Below, piece after piece: positions 53,961 through 64,000 of a DNA stretch of 64,000 nucleotides. This stretch comes from Paraconiothyrium sp. Pb-2020. Its lineage: Eukaryota > Ascomycota > Dothideomycetes > Pleosporales > Didymosphaeriaceae. How positions within the stretch are numbered: position 1 is the first letter of the stretch; every line of letters starts with the position of its first letter. Location of the stretch: NCBI GenBank assembly GCA_022419385.1, contig JAJUBI010000001.1, positions 2,728,001 through 2,792,000 on the forward strand. The letters run 5' to 3'. The notes below the pieces were generated by a model, which saw only the letters and a program-made list of their open reading frames with translations, was not told the DNA's origin and did not search any database. The position numbers and the translations under genes were made by a program.

Positions 53961-56900
53961 TTAAGCACGGGACACATAAGAGCCGACGTGGGAGCTAGGA
54001 TAGCTAGGTCTAGGGGAGAGATCGTTCACGCGCTTGACCAAGGAGGCAATGCGACGGAGGGAAGCGTCGCCAGGAGAACTTTCGTTCAGACGCATGTAGG
54101 CGTGAGTGAGGCGCTCCTTGATAACCTCCATGATCTTGGGGACGACATCATGGACCTCGGGATCCTGCAAGCAAATTTAGAATGGTGGAGGGTTGTAGAG
54201 CAGTGATACTTACATTGGGGTCAATATTCCTGAGCACAGTATCAAGCCAGACAAGTCGCTCTACGAGGTTCTCTTGAAGCGAAGTTGTGACCACGGCACC
54301 AGTCGAGAGAATCAGCAGCGGTGAAATTTGCCCCAGGTAACCCGGGTTACACTTAATGAACACTGTATCGAACAGATCGTTGGAGTTAGGAGATTGGACC
54401 CATTGCATCGTGGCCTGTTCGTACTTCTGCCCGTTGAGAAGATCAAAAATCTCCTGGGCCTCAATCTCCTCTGGTGTCCTCTGCTTGGCTGCCTGAGGAG
54501 CAACAGGAGCCTGCTGCGGGGTTTGCGAGAGGTGCTGCTGCAGCTTGTTGACCTGAGCCTGAAGCTCAGCCTGAGAAGCTGCCATTGCCTGAATCGTTTG
54601 AAGGCAGGTCTGTACAGTCTCGGTAAGCTGGTTAATCTTGGCAAGATCGTTGCGTTGCTGAATCTGCGCATGTCGGAGCTGATCGTTGAGCTTGTTTTCG
54701 ACGGCATTGGTCACGTTCGCGAGGGCAGGGGTGATCACGGCACCAACACCAGCAGTGATCGTCTGCTCGAGGCTGACGGCGACCTTTTTCGAAACCTGTT
54801 CGGAAAGTGACTGGAACATCTGGGGGCTCTTCAAAGTTCGTGAGACTGCTTCGGGGATCTCCTTGGACAGTTGAGGACCAAGATGAGCCTTGACCGTGTT
54901 GCCTAGGTTTTTCTCGAGAGTGGAGGATGTCTGCGTTAGCAAGCTGGGTAACAGGACTTCGCGCATGTTCTGGTCCACCATCTTGCGGATAACACCCTCA
55001 ACATTTTCAGATAATGTGCTGGAGACCAGGCGCAGAAGGGCTTCCTGGTTAGCGCCGTTCTGTGCTTTGGCGGCGCGCCTTTCATCGTCGAGACGCTTGG
55101 ACACTGAATCTGTGTACTGGGACAGGCTCTTGCTAATCTCTGCCTGAACAGCTTCTCCAAGTTGCTTTGAATCAAATGTAGCGGCAGGCGACTGTTGCGG
55201 CAGCTGACCGACCAACTTCTTGGCCCATTCAGGAATCTCAGCGTCAGAAGCTTTCGAGGAGCTAGGCTCAGCAGACTCGGGAGGAGCTGGCGACTTCGTC
55301 TGCGGGGTGCTCTGGGCGGCTTGAGCATATGATGGAGGTGGAGCCACCCGAGAAGATGCAGAAACCTGCGACGCCGACTCAGCGGTGGCACGCTTCTTCT
55401 TTTTCTTCTCAGACTTTTCGCTGCCGTTGATGATGGCGGCACGAGCGGCATCCTGCTTGCTTTCAACTTTGGCCAGAGTAGATGCACGCATCGCAGCTTC
55501 GGGGGTCATAGACTGCCGGGAAGCAGCATTGCTCTCCTTTTTGATGGTCTCGCGTGCAGAACGATCCGACACAGACTTCGGACCTGGCGTGTCACCGCTG
55601 GTGACCGAGTCGTCCACGGGAGGTACTGCTGGCTTCAACGGAGCAATGCTGATTACGCCCTCCTCTTGCGCCTCTTTGGGATGCATAGGCTCGCCCTCCT
55701 TCTTCCAGCCCAGGTCGCTTCGTCGGATGCGCAAAGTGCAAACACCCTTAGAATGCATCACATAAAGCTCGAATAAAGCAGTGTTGTCGGGATCGTCAAT
55801 GTCAGCTGGTCCAGCGGGCTCATTGAGCATGTGAAGGCTACGAATTTGGCCCTTCGAGGAGAACGAGTACTCGGTAATGCTCGTCATGATGGCCGTTGCA
55901 TTGACCGGTGGAAGTTGTTGACTCCTGTCACTGCTCTTGTTCACTATTCGCGAGATGTATGTGGCTTGGTTCATAAGAGGCAGGTTGTAACGCGGGCACG
56001 ATACATGGACAAAGAAGATAGAGTTGCGCGTGGGGTGAGCAACGGCCATGATGCCAGTCTTTGGGTGGAAGCCAACACTGCAGATTGCATCGGACTCCTT
56101 CTCATGGGGGAGGTTGATCTCTTGAACAGCCTTGCCCAAGCCTAGGTCCCACAACTGGAAGGCGTGATTCTGCTTCATGCCGACCATCACGTATCGCAAA
56201 GCAATCCCCTTGTTAAAAGGCTTGTCCTTGTCGAAAAAGAAAACTGATGTCGGCCACGACTTGGCGTTTGCTGACGTGGTGTGGAACTCAAGCATAGTCT
56301 CTGAGACTTCGACTGATTTCGGGTGTTCTGGTGTCGCGACCACAGGGTCGATGAGGGGTCGAATGTCCCAGAAACGCATGCGCCCAGCCTTATCCAAGGA
56401 AACAATGACAGTATCATCCTCACTGAAAGTGAAGTCCTTTCCGGCCTTGCCAGTCAGTATCTTGAGCGACCGCTCTTTGTAATATTTTTCAGTGTGAACG
56501 ATGCGTGAGTTGCTACGCAGGAAATCATTGGCCACACGAGGCCAGATGATGTGAATAGCCTTGCCACGGCCAATGGCAAAGAATTCGGGATGGCGAGATG
56601 ATGGCTTCGCACGGGTCTTCAACTGGCCGCCAGATGTGTTATCATCTTGGGAAGGTGAAGGCGGAAGAACAAGGCCGGTCTTGTCCAATTCGTCGAATTG
56701 GCTGTCGCGTAAAGGATCCAAAGAGGCCCAGAAAACGGTGCCATTCACTCCTATGCCAAGAACACTCTCAACAGATTGTAGAGATGAGTCTTCACCTCCA
56801 ACGCAAAGCGCAACATTAAAGAGACGCTCCTGATGATGCTCGAAGACCTGGCGATATTCGCCGTTCTCCTGGCGAATGATGCGGAAGCCGCCCTTCTTAA

Positions 56901-58356
56901 CAATGGCATATACGATGAAATTTTTGCTCGCGGCGACCAGGGAGCGATCAATCTGGTCGAACTCCTTCTTGAGCCTAGCAACGTCCATGACGAGATCTGG
57001 CGAGAAGAGAATGCGAGGCTTTTGCAAGTCTTGAACAGTGATGGACGCGAACGCGCGCATAGGAAACCGATAGACTATTACCGTCTGATCTTCCTCCTTT
57101 GCCGGGCTGTCCTCAGCACTCTCCCAGCTGTCGGCAACATCGGCTTGGGCGATATCGTTCGCAACTTGCTTCAAAGACGCGGCGACGGGCCTCGAGACTT
57201 CTTTCTCGAGTGCCTTGAAGTTGGCGTCATCTTCCAGCTCCTTCTTGATGTCCGACGCCGTCTGGACGATAGCTTCTTCAATTTTCTCAACTTCCTCTGC
57301 TGGCATAAGAGCGAGCTCCTTCGCAGCCTCCGCCTCGAGAGTCTGCTCGATCTCCTTACCAACCTGCTCACCCAACTCACTGACAGCCTCGGCAACAGTC
57401 TCGTGAGGAGCATCGCCTGGTGACAACTTCCGAAATTTGTGTTGCGATGAAGGCCTCTCTTCGCCACTGGTGGATGCAGACCCATCTAAACCATGCTTGT
57501 GCTTCAGTATCTCCATTTTTGGGGCAGGCGTAGGGGCCTTCGAGGTCTCGGGAGCTGGTGTTCTGTTGCGAGGACTGGCGGCTTCCAATTGCTCAAACGG
57601 GTTGCGATACGTGAATCGCGGGGTCTCGTTAGATCGCACGGGTTCTGGTTCGAACTGGGACTGACCTGGCCCGTCAGATCCAAACACTCTCATTGGAGAG
57701 GCAACGGAGGGGACCACGGTCGGATCTGCGGGCACGTTCTCAAGAGTTGCAACTGCAGCAGCCAAATCTCGAGCCACGTCGCTGACAACCGTTTCTGGCT
57801 GCGGTGCGACAGGCGGAGGAGAAAAAGCTGCAATCGAAGCTCGCGGGGAGTGAGTGTCGCTCTGAGCAGGCTTCGGGTTCAATAAGCGCATGAGGAGGTC
57901 TTGTTGATTCTGGTTCTGGCTCGAAACGGATGCTGCGGGCGGTGCGGCGCTGGCGGGTGCCTGCGTCGGTTTGCCGCCTGTGAAGCCCGCAACCAGATCA
58001 GACGCAGAGACAGCGCGGCCGTGGACGGGCGCGGTGTCCAAGGATTGCGTGTTCTGCGACGGGCGCCTCGCTTGCGCAACGCTGGGCTGCGAATTGAAGC
58101 GCAGGAGATTCAGCAGCTGCGTCGATTGTTGTTGCGGAGTCTGCTGCGATACGCCGGCCTGTTCAGGGCCTGGAGTGTTCGCCGCTGACGAATTGGACGA
58201 CATGATCGCGGATTGATGATGCGGTTGCGGTCCGCTGGGGGAAGGGGAAAAGATAGGTGACGAAACGCTGGGTTGCTGATAACCGTGTGGCGGTTGTTGG
58301 TTGCCAGCTGCGCCCTGGCCGTGAAGCAAGGCAAGCAGGTCTTGCAGGTCCGCCAT
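53961..58356 (-). CDS. edc4: Enhancer of mRNA decapping 4 (EDC4/Ge-1/Pdc1-like)
   Basis: Two exons (58356-54214, 54164-53961; intron 54213-54165, phase 0) give 1448 aa. Residues 1-~420 are disordered, Q/S/P- and A-rich, with a helical acidic segment (~330-410). Residues ~440-880 form a WD40-like propeller (LDKAGRMRFWDIRPLIDP; FQLWDLGLGKAVQEINL; SVGFHPKTGIMAVAHP). After a charged, low-complexity linker with a lysine patch (KKKKKR), a long coiled-coil and helical region (~1080-1330; EKNLGNTVKAHLGPQLSKEI) leads to the conserved C-terminal helical domain (EEIEAQEIFDLLNGQKYEQA, NNDLFDTVFIKCNPG). This is the scaffold of cytoplasmic mRNA decapping in P-bodies, bridging Dcp1-Dcp2. The last exon (DPEVHDVVPKIMEVIKERL) was found by splice phase. 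Confidence 0.9.
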
Positions 58357-58951
58357 GGTGAAAGAGAAAAGGAAAGGCCTAGATGATCGTTAGAAAGGTG
58401 AAGGTGAGAGGCGTTGGGGTGTGAGAGAGCTGTGCTGTGCTGGCGATGACGCTGCTATGCGAGCCCAAAATTCGCGTGTGGCAGCCCCATCCCACCCTCG
58501 AGATTTGCGTGTCACTTACCAGCTGCAGCGCTACTCCACGGTTATGAGCCAACGGACAGGCTGAGTGTAGAGTAGAGACGCTGGAAGCTCGCCTGCGAAT
58601 GGATTGACAACGAGGATGAGCTTCGCCGGAGTTGGCGCGTCTTCAAACAGCGGGCCGTCGTTAGCCTCGATGCGGGAAGGTGCGACGACGAGCCGCACGT
58701 GATGCCACTGTCCCACCTGGGCAGCTGGGGCCGGTCCCGCGGTTCAACCTTGCACTATTGCGTACGGGCCTTATCTACAGGTAACATTAACTTCTTGAAA
58801 TGCGCGAGTTTCTTTACAGGAAAGCACATCCATCGGGTGGTGAAGAATGATAAGTGGTTCTTCATCCTTACGGATACATGGAGTACAGAGCGAGCAAGAT
58901 TAAGACGAACAGTAGACGAGAATTCAGACGGTCCATCTAACTCTCTCACAG
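58357..58951. other. Intergenic between EDC4 and ENGase
   Basis: About 600 bp, upstream of EDC4 and downstream of ENGase. Pyrimidine/purine-rich near 58370-58440 on the EDC4 side. No gene or repeat seen. Confidence 0.55.
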
Positions 58952-61327
58952 CTATGTATGTACGCTTTTTTGTTCATAGCGAGCGATCTCCCTACCATCA
59001 AACCCGACACCAGCCACTACAATTGTGACACCTTTCCCTCCAAGACCCTCCACAAAAGTCTTCGGCAGCACATGCTCCAGCGCGTAGGCTCTACCTAGCT
59101 CTATACCGTCTATTTGAATCGCAAAGTAAGAGAAAGGCCCAGTAGTGTCGCTATATGGCATTCCAGAGGGCGCAAATGCGGACCCGTTTTTTGCACCTCG
59201 ATTTTCCAGGTATGCCCATCGAAGTCTCCAATGCTCACAGGCACCCTCGCCACGCTTCTCGATCTTTACATTGTGGATTAAATAGCTATGTTCTAGGGCC
59301 AAGTAGCTACGTGGAACGATGCTAACCTCGTAGATCTGCAGTAGTCGATCTCTGGTCTCGGCCAGCGACTCTGGAAACGCAGGAGAGGTTATCCGGACGC
59401 CTAGCTCTTGTAATCGAACGTCCGCATGCGAATCGCAATCGAAATGAACTACGTCCTCGACTATTTGAAACCCCGCAAAGTCTCTCAATGGTATAAATCT
59501 AATACCGTCTGTGAATTTCAGGTAGATACTCATGACGGTTGGAGCAAAGTCTGGTTGGCGCACGTATGGGAAGTAGGCGCATGTGAGTGTAAGCTGCAAC
59601 GATCCATCTGATGGCATGTTCAACTTGAAAAGTGGCAGGTCGCGGTCGTAGATGCGATCTTTGCTCGCCAATTCCGGGTTGATACATACAGCATCAACAC
59701 ACAACAGGGTTCTATCTCCTGCATATCGAAGCTGGCTCTTTGCCCTATCAATAGGGGCTTGATCGTATGTCCATGCGTCTGTGAATGAGGGTTCCAAATG
59801 TGGTATTATAGATTGTGAGCCCAGCTGTGAGTGCAAAGTCTTGTTTTCGTATAACCGCTCAGCTTCGTTCTCGTGATGAGTGGCAAATGGCCTGCTAAAG
59901 TCGGTGAAGAAGAATCTCTCGGAACCTGCAGGATAGCGCGTAGCATATCGTACAATGGGTTGGCTTCTGTTGATCGGATGGCAGTAGTTCGCTCCACCCC
60001 TACACGAGCAGGCCGTTCCAGTCCCGTAAGCTCGTCCCTCCCACATGGCGCATTCGACACTTCTGCTATGTTGAGGGAAATGTTCGAAAGACCACGCCGG
60101 TGCGAAAACTCCCGTAGAGAGCCCTAGTTCAGCGAGCTTGCTGACCGCTATCCCTGTGTTTGTTCCTCCACCTTTCACTTCCGGGTACGTAACCCGGGGT
60201 AGTCCGAAATCTACGGTGTTCTGCGCCCACACATCGATACCGAAGTATACCTTTTCGACAGGTAGGCCATTTTTCAAGGCAACTTCTTTCGACGACAGGG
60301 CGTTGCGTTCATTCCAGGAGTAGTTTGTAAGCACAGCACCGCAAGTAGCGGCAAAGGCGATATTCTTGTTATTCAATCCATTCTGATACGCAACTTTGTT
60401 GTCCTTGGTAAGAGCATCGTACCTAAGGGTCCTCAGTTGGGCATAAACACACGTTCACTCCGAAGGTGTACAGACCATACGAGTTCTTTGGATAGGCCCA
60501 TCAATTCTTTCAACTGGCGAAGAAAGGCACCTAAGTCGCCCAGCTCCCAGTCTCTCCCAGGAAATGGCTTTTCGATATTGATCAGCCAACCATCAAACCT
60601 AGCGGAACTTGTCAGTTGCATATCGTGTATACACAGTGGGTGCGGGATGAACGTGGACACCTTTACTCACGTGTTCCCAAGCGCGTTCGAGTTTCTCCTG
60701 CACCCACTGTGATGATTCCAAAACGACTCACCCGTGATGCCTGGCGATGTCGGACAACTGATGTGCCAATGGAAAGTCTATTTCATTTCGTCCTTCCTTA
60801 CTCTTCATGGTAGAGTGTAGCAATCTCTCTGTGCCATTGGTTTGCGGTTCAATCAGCAAAGTCCCGAATGCCTTGACGCCGTTTCTATGTAGCGTATTTG
60901 TCCACGATGGCGGTGGGACGCAGACTAGCTTGTGGGAAAAGTATATAAATGACTCTGCATATTGGAGGTATTGACACCAATAGAACTCTTTGTCGACGCC
61001 GATTGCAGAGGTAGACTCGTACTCATGGTAGTTGCCTGAATAATCGTGACAGATTAGAACGTTCGCTTTCTGTTCTCCACCTTCAGCAACAGCGGACGGA
61101 CGGACTACTAGCGGAGTGTTGGCTCTTTGAATTGGGTCCACAGTCAGTTCATTCCAAGCTTCTAGCTGATCGAAGGTGTCGAAATAGGTGAAGCCCTTTA
61201 GCCGATCGAGGTGACGCTGCTTTTCGCGTTCTCCAGGTGTGGGGCCAGTGTCTGGAGACGGAAATAAATGACGATATCCATCTCGAATAGGTCTGAGGAT
61301 ATCCTTCCAGCCGGCTAAATAGGCCAT
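58952..61327 (-). CDS. Cytosolic endo-beta-N-acetylglucosaminidase (ENGase, GH85)
   Basis: Three exons (61327-60732, 60598-60476, 60422-58952; introns 60731-60599 and 60475-60423) give 729 aa. The enzyme cuts the chitobiose core of free N-glycans released during ER-associated degradation in the cytosol. Visible GH85 blocks: KGFTYFDTFDQLEAWN; ANVLICHDYSGNYHEYES; KLVCVPPPSWTNTLHRNGVKAFGTLLIEP; the catalytic HGFDGWLINIEKPF with its Asn-x-Glu pair; ELVWYDALTKDNKVAYQNGLN; VYFGIDVWAQNT. No signal peptide is present. A C-terminal beta-rich extension reads VEDVVHFDCDSH. Introns were placed by phase so that DGWLINIE and VWYDAL reassemble. Intron 1 carries a 12-bp inverted repeat. Confidence 0.93.
60632..60711. 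repeat. Inverted repeat (12-bp arms) within ENGase intron 1
   Basis: CACAGTGGGTGC at 60632-60643 and its exact reverse complement GCACCCACTGTG at 60700-60711, separated by 56 nt. Both arms lie inside the 133-nt intron of the ENGase gene, so the pre-mRNA could form a hairpin there. Confidence 0.85.
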
Positions 61328-61774
61328 ATCAAGCTGCCCTGGAGCGCGCGACGCTTTTGAGACGTGGACTCAGCAAGCGTCAACGTTCAATCGCAACGTG
61401 CGTGAACCATTCCCCGCGAAAGTCACAGTCGCGTGTTGAGCCCACCCCTGTTGCAAATGACAACTCGAAAACGCGTCGAAAGCAAGGATACTTCTTTCGG
61501 ATTCGTTTTATCTTCGCTCAAAGCATAATGTACCACTCAAGATGCGAATGAATGCAAAGTAAATGGCAAGCGGCACTGACGTTGGTCGCGGCTACTAGCA
61601 GGGGCCTGTCTTGGCGATGCAAGGATCCATGCTCGCCTTACGCGCAGCGCCTCCTCCGAGCTCCAAACGTGTCATTTCATTTCGAGTCTTCGAGCGTCCT
61701 CTCACTACCCCGTCCCTATACAGACTCACCAGTATCGTGCACGATTTTGAGCGGTACGATCGCGCGCCACCATT
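61328..61774. promoter_or_regulatory. Short bidirectional promoter of ENGase and ERD2
   Basis: About 450 bp between divergent starts of two protein-quality/trafficking genes. No recognisable motif. Confidence 0.45.
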
Positions 61775-62677
61775 ATGAATCTCTTCAGATTACTAGGTGC
61801 GTTCCACAAGCATTCCAATCGCCAAACGAATCGCAATAGTTCATCCGCTGCGTGCAAGTCGCACGCAATTGGAAGCGCATGCTGACTTTGGGTTGCAGGG
61901 GATCTTTCCCATCTTCTGTCCATTTTGATACTGCTACAGAAGATGAAAACATCGAGCGTACGCCTATAATCTCCTGCCAACCTTGAGCGCATAGCCTAAC
62001 GATAGCAGAGCGCGTCCGGCATCTCGTTCAAATCACAGTTCCTCTACCTTATCGTATATGTTACCCGATACATCGACCTTCTTTGGACATTCTACGAGCC
62101 CAAGTCGCTTTACAATACCGTCTTTAAGATCATCTTTATTAGCACGTCTTCATACACCGTTTACCTCATGCTCAACGACTACAAGCCCACCCACGACCCG
62201 AACCTCGATACGTTCAAGGTACAATACCTCATCGGTGCCAGCGCGTTGTTAGCGATTCTCTTCCCGTACAAGTACAACTTCACAGAGGTACGTGTCAGCA
62301 GGCTACAGGAAAATGATTAAGGGACTGACAGTGGCATAGATCCTCTGGGCTATATGGCTTGAATCGGTTGCTATTCTCCCACAGCTCTTTATGCTGCAGA
62401 GAACAGGGGAAGCGGAAACGATTACCACCCACTACTTGTTCGCCCTTGGCGCATACCGTGCCTTATACATTCCCAACTGGATTTATAGGTACTTCTTCGA
62501 GGTACCACGCTTCTGGGATCCTATTGCTGTGATTGCGGGCATTGTTCAGACTATTCTCTATTCCGACTTCTTCTGGATCTACTACACAAAGTGCGTATAC
62601 CAAAGCCCGGTGCAAGGCGTGGTTGCTAACGTAAGCACAGGGTCATCCAGGGCAAGAAATTCAACCTACCGGTGTAG
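61775..62677 (+). CDS. erd2: ER lumen protein-retaining receptor (ERD2)
   Basis: Five exons (61775-61796, 61899-61957, 62009-62287, 62340-62590, 62641-62677) give 215 aa, the family's usual length. It starts MNLFRLLGDLSHLLSILILL and has the family's blocks: KTSSSASGISFKSQFLYLIVYVTRYIDLLW; LMLNDYKPTHDPNLDTF; NWIYRYFFEVPRFWDPIAVIAGIVQT; and ends DFFWIYYTKVIQGKKFNLPV. Seven membrane helices are spread along it. Located in Golgi and ER, it binds C-terminal HDEL/KDEL-type peptides at low pH and returns escaped ER proteins by COPI vesicles. Small first and last exons were needed for the full N- and C-termini. Glucosidase I in this window ends in RDEL and is a possible client. Confidence 0.97.
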
Positions 62678-63568
62678 GCGACCGGAGATCGACCAGCGTT
62701 CATTGCGTACCCACTGTACAAAGTCGTGGCAGGTGGGATCGTTACAATCGGCGGCGTTGCGCGGGAATTACCTGGATTTCCAGGCGAGAAGTATTCTCAC
62801 GCTGCATGATGTAGGTTCATGTGCTCGGAATAGGCGGCGGGCCATTATCTTGAGCTCCATTTTGCGACTCCGAAAATGCAGGCGTTCATGGCTCAGGGCG
62901 TACGGCATTTGTAAAAGACACTGTGCTATTCAGGGCAGGATAGAATGTGTGGCGTTCGCGAGGGCACAGTGTCCTCGAGAGGGTGGATATACCACGGCTT
63001 GCAGTTCTTTACTTGGGAAGGATATGCACAAGCTTGTATTATTCGATGCTTATTTTCTCATGCTCTTCGCTCGTCTGCAGTTGACTCGTACCATCGAAGC
63101 TTACGATGTGGATTGTGGTACTCGCGGCAGAGAGCGGCAATTGGCTAACTAGGAGCTAGCGGGGTGGTAAGCCGTTGCCTGCTTGGAGCTCCCACCTCAA
63201 CAGACCGGTGCTGCTGGTATCGCAGCTATGCAGACTATTTGCACAGACTAAAACTGGTTCAATCTATCATGTATTCAATTGTCGTTCACATCATAAAGTC
63301 GCAAATGATTCTGCTCTAACGGTTCGGAAGCTACTCAGCCTGATGAGGAAGTGCAACACTATACACGTACGCTCACTTGACGTGCTGTGAAAGAGCTTGA
63401 GTAATCTGCTAACTCTAGAAACAGTTTTCATAAGGCGATTTGAGCAGGCGTTCAATTACTCAAGCGCCGCTTTGGCCAAGGGTTGTTCTCATCGCAGGCG
63501 TTCATCCTCACTTTCACTCCACCGAGTTATTGCAGCGCCCTGGTGTCAAACGCCCACGTGGCAGGGCC
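62678..63568. other. Intergenic, 0.9 kb
   Basis: Upstream of the right-edge gene and downstream of ERD2. Frame fragments here are not conserved. No repeat or RNA gene noted. Confidence 0.45.
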
Positions 63569-64000
63569 ATGAAAATGGTGACTCCAAGAAGCGAAGAACC
63601 AGACATGACACTTGTGGCCGAGCTTCTGGAAGATATACAACGACATCCTCCAGCCGTTGCTGCGAAAACGCTGCTCGCACAACACTACGTTTCGATTAGT
63701 TGGTTCGACGCAGCTTCGGACTACGTCGAGGAGTTAAAGCGTAATGCACCAAACGATCCAGAAGTAGCAGTCTTGATCAAAGATTTGCAGGCCAGCAACG
63801 TCTCAGTATGTTGTTCCCAGCTACCCTTGAAGTCGAAGGCTGAACAGAGAGCTGATGATTGGAAGAATTCCTACCAAGTCGTCACTACCAGTGTGAGCTC
63901 AAAGACCACAGCTCCACAAGTATTGAAGAAGCCAACACGGAAAACAGTAATAGCTACGGGCAGCATGGCCACCAGCTCTGGCAACGATTCCCGAACCAAC
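63569..64000 (+). CDS. Partial gene at right edge, helical-repeat N-terminus
   Basis: An open frame runs from ATG 63569 (MKMVTPRSEEPDM) to the end of the window without a stop, at least 144 codons. A second Met at codon 3 is an alternative. Residues 10-70 (VAELLEDIQRHPPAVAAKTLL, then AQHYVSISWFDAASDYVEELK, NAPNDPEVAVLIKDLQ) look like a TPR-type helix pair: a HPPA.A...L..HY..I.W.DAA pattern. After this it becomes K/S/T-rich. No intron is required inside the visible part, although a GTATGT at 63806 could be a donor. Family not recognised; the gene continues beyond the window. Confidence 0.55.
   Translation, partial: MKMVTPRSEEPDMTLVAELLEDIQRHPPAVAAKTLLAQHYVSISWFDAASDYVEELKRNAPNDPEVAVLIKDLQASNVSVCCSQLPLKSKAEQRADDWKNSYQVVTTSVSSKTTAPQVLKKPTRKTVIATGSMATSSGNDSRTN

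Noticed and set aside
1..64000. tRNA, rRNA, CRISPR, transposon, virus-like sequence or secondary-metabolite cluster
   Set aside because: No B-box plus cloverleaf, repeat-spacer array, terminal inverted repeats with transposase, polymerase-like gene, PKS or NRPS was seen by eye on either strand.

Overview
The window looks like nuclear DNA from a filamentous ascomycete, most likely a Dothideomycete of Pleosporales type (the class is an inference from gene content). The support is: short introns of about 45-150 nt with GT..AG ends and CTAAC-like branch sites; about one gene per 2 kb on both strands; fungus-specific families (Sld7 C-terminal domain, DUF4267, DUF7053, heme-thiolate peroxygenase, a fungal NMT1/THI5 gene); and single-copy eukaryotic housekeeping genes. 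I see no rRNA, tRNA, CRISPR array, transposon or virus-like element, and no secondary-metabolite backbone gene. It reads as ordinary chromosome-arm DNA.

Layout. 0-11 kb: F-box-like protein, Sld7, secreted heme-thiolate peroxidase, DUF4267 membrane protein, ER glucosidase I (GH63, ending in RDEL) and the spliceosomal SNRNP27 homologue. 11-17 kb: the thiamine-pyrimidine gene NMT1/THI5 with an intronic TPP riboswitch, then two divergent genes with the same BTB-like plus helical plan, one carrying an FG-repeat tail. 17-22 kb: a divergent metal-transport pair, a DxxxD-type CDF transporter and a ZIP importer. 22-25 kb: a 2.9-kb gene-poor stretch with two tandem repeats. 25-28 kb: a Zn2Cys6 regulator whose zinc-cluster exon is broken by frame slips. 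28-38 kb: 4-hydroxyphenylpyruvate dioxygenase, TTC36-like TPR protein, thioesterase-like protein, eIF2D and RNase H2 catalytic subunit. 38-43 kb: a Cys-rich, motif-repeat protein and a secreted modular protein with two in-frame TAGs. 43-53 kb: 7-TM protein, SDR, RING protein with a 25-G coding tract, DUF7053 protein with a frame break, MARVEL protein. 54-64 kb: EDC4/Ge-1 decapping scaffold, cytosolic ENGase (GH85), the HDEL/KDEL receptor ERD2 and the 5' part of an unidentified gene.

How the genes relate. Most neighbours are functionally unrelated. Four links stand out. The TPP riboswitch sits in the 5'-UTR intron of the thiamine gene it should control. The CDF and ZIP transporters share one intergenic region. 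Glucosidase I carries an ER-retrieval tetrapeptide and the receptor for such signals lies about 53 kb away. The BTB-like pair shares a short promoter. Exon boundaries were set by splice consensus, reading phase and family conservation; all multi-exon models given as intact were checked to have a total length divisible by three.
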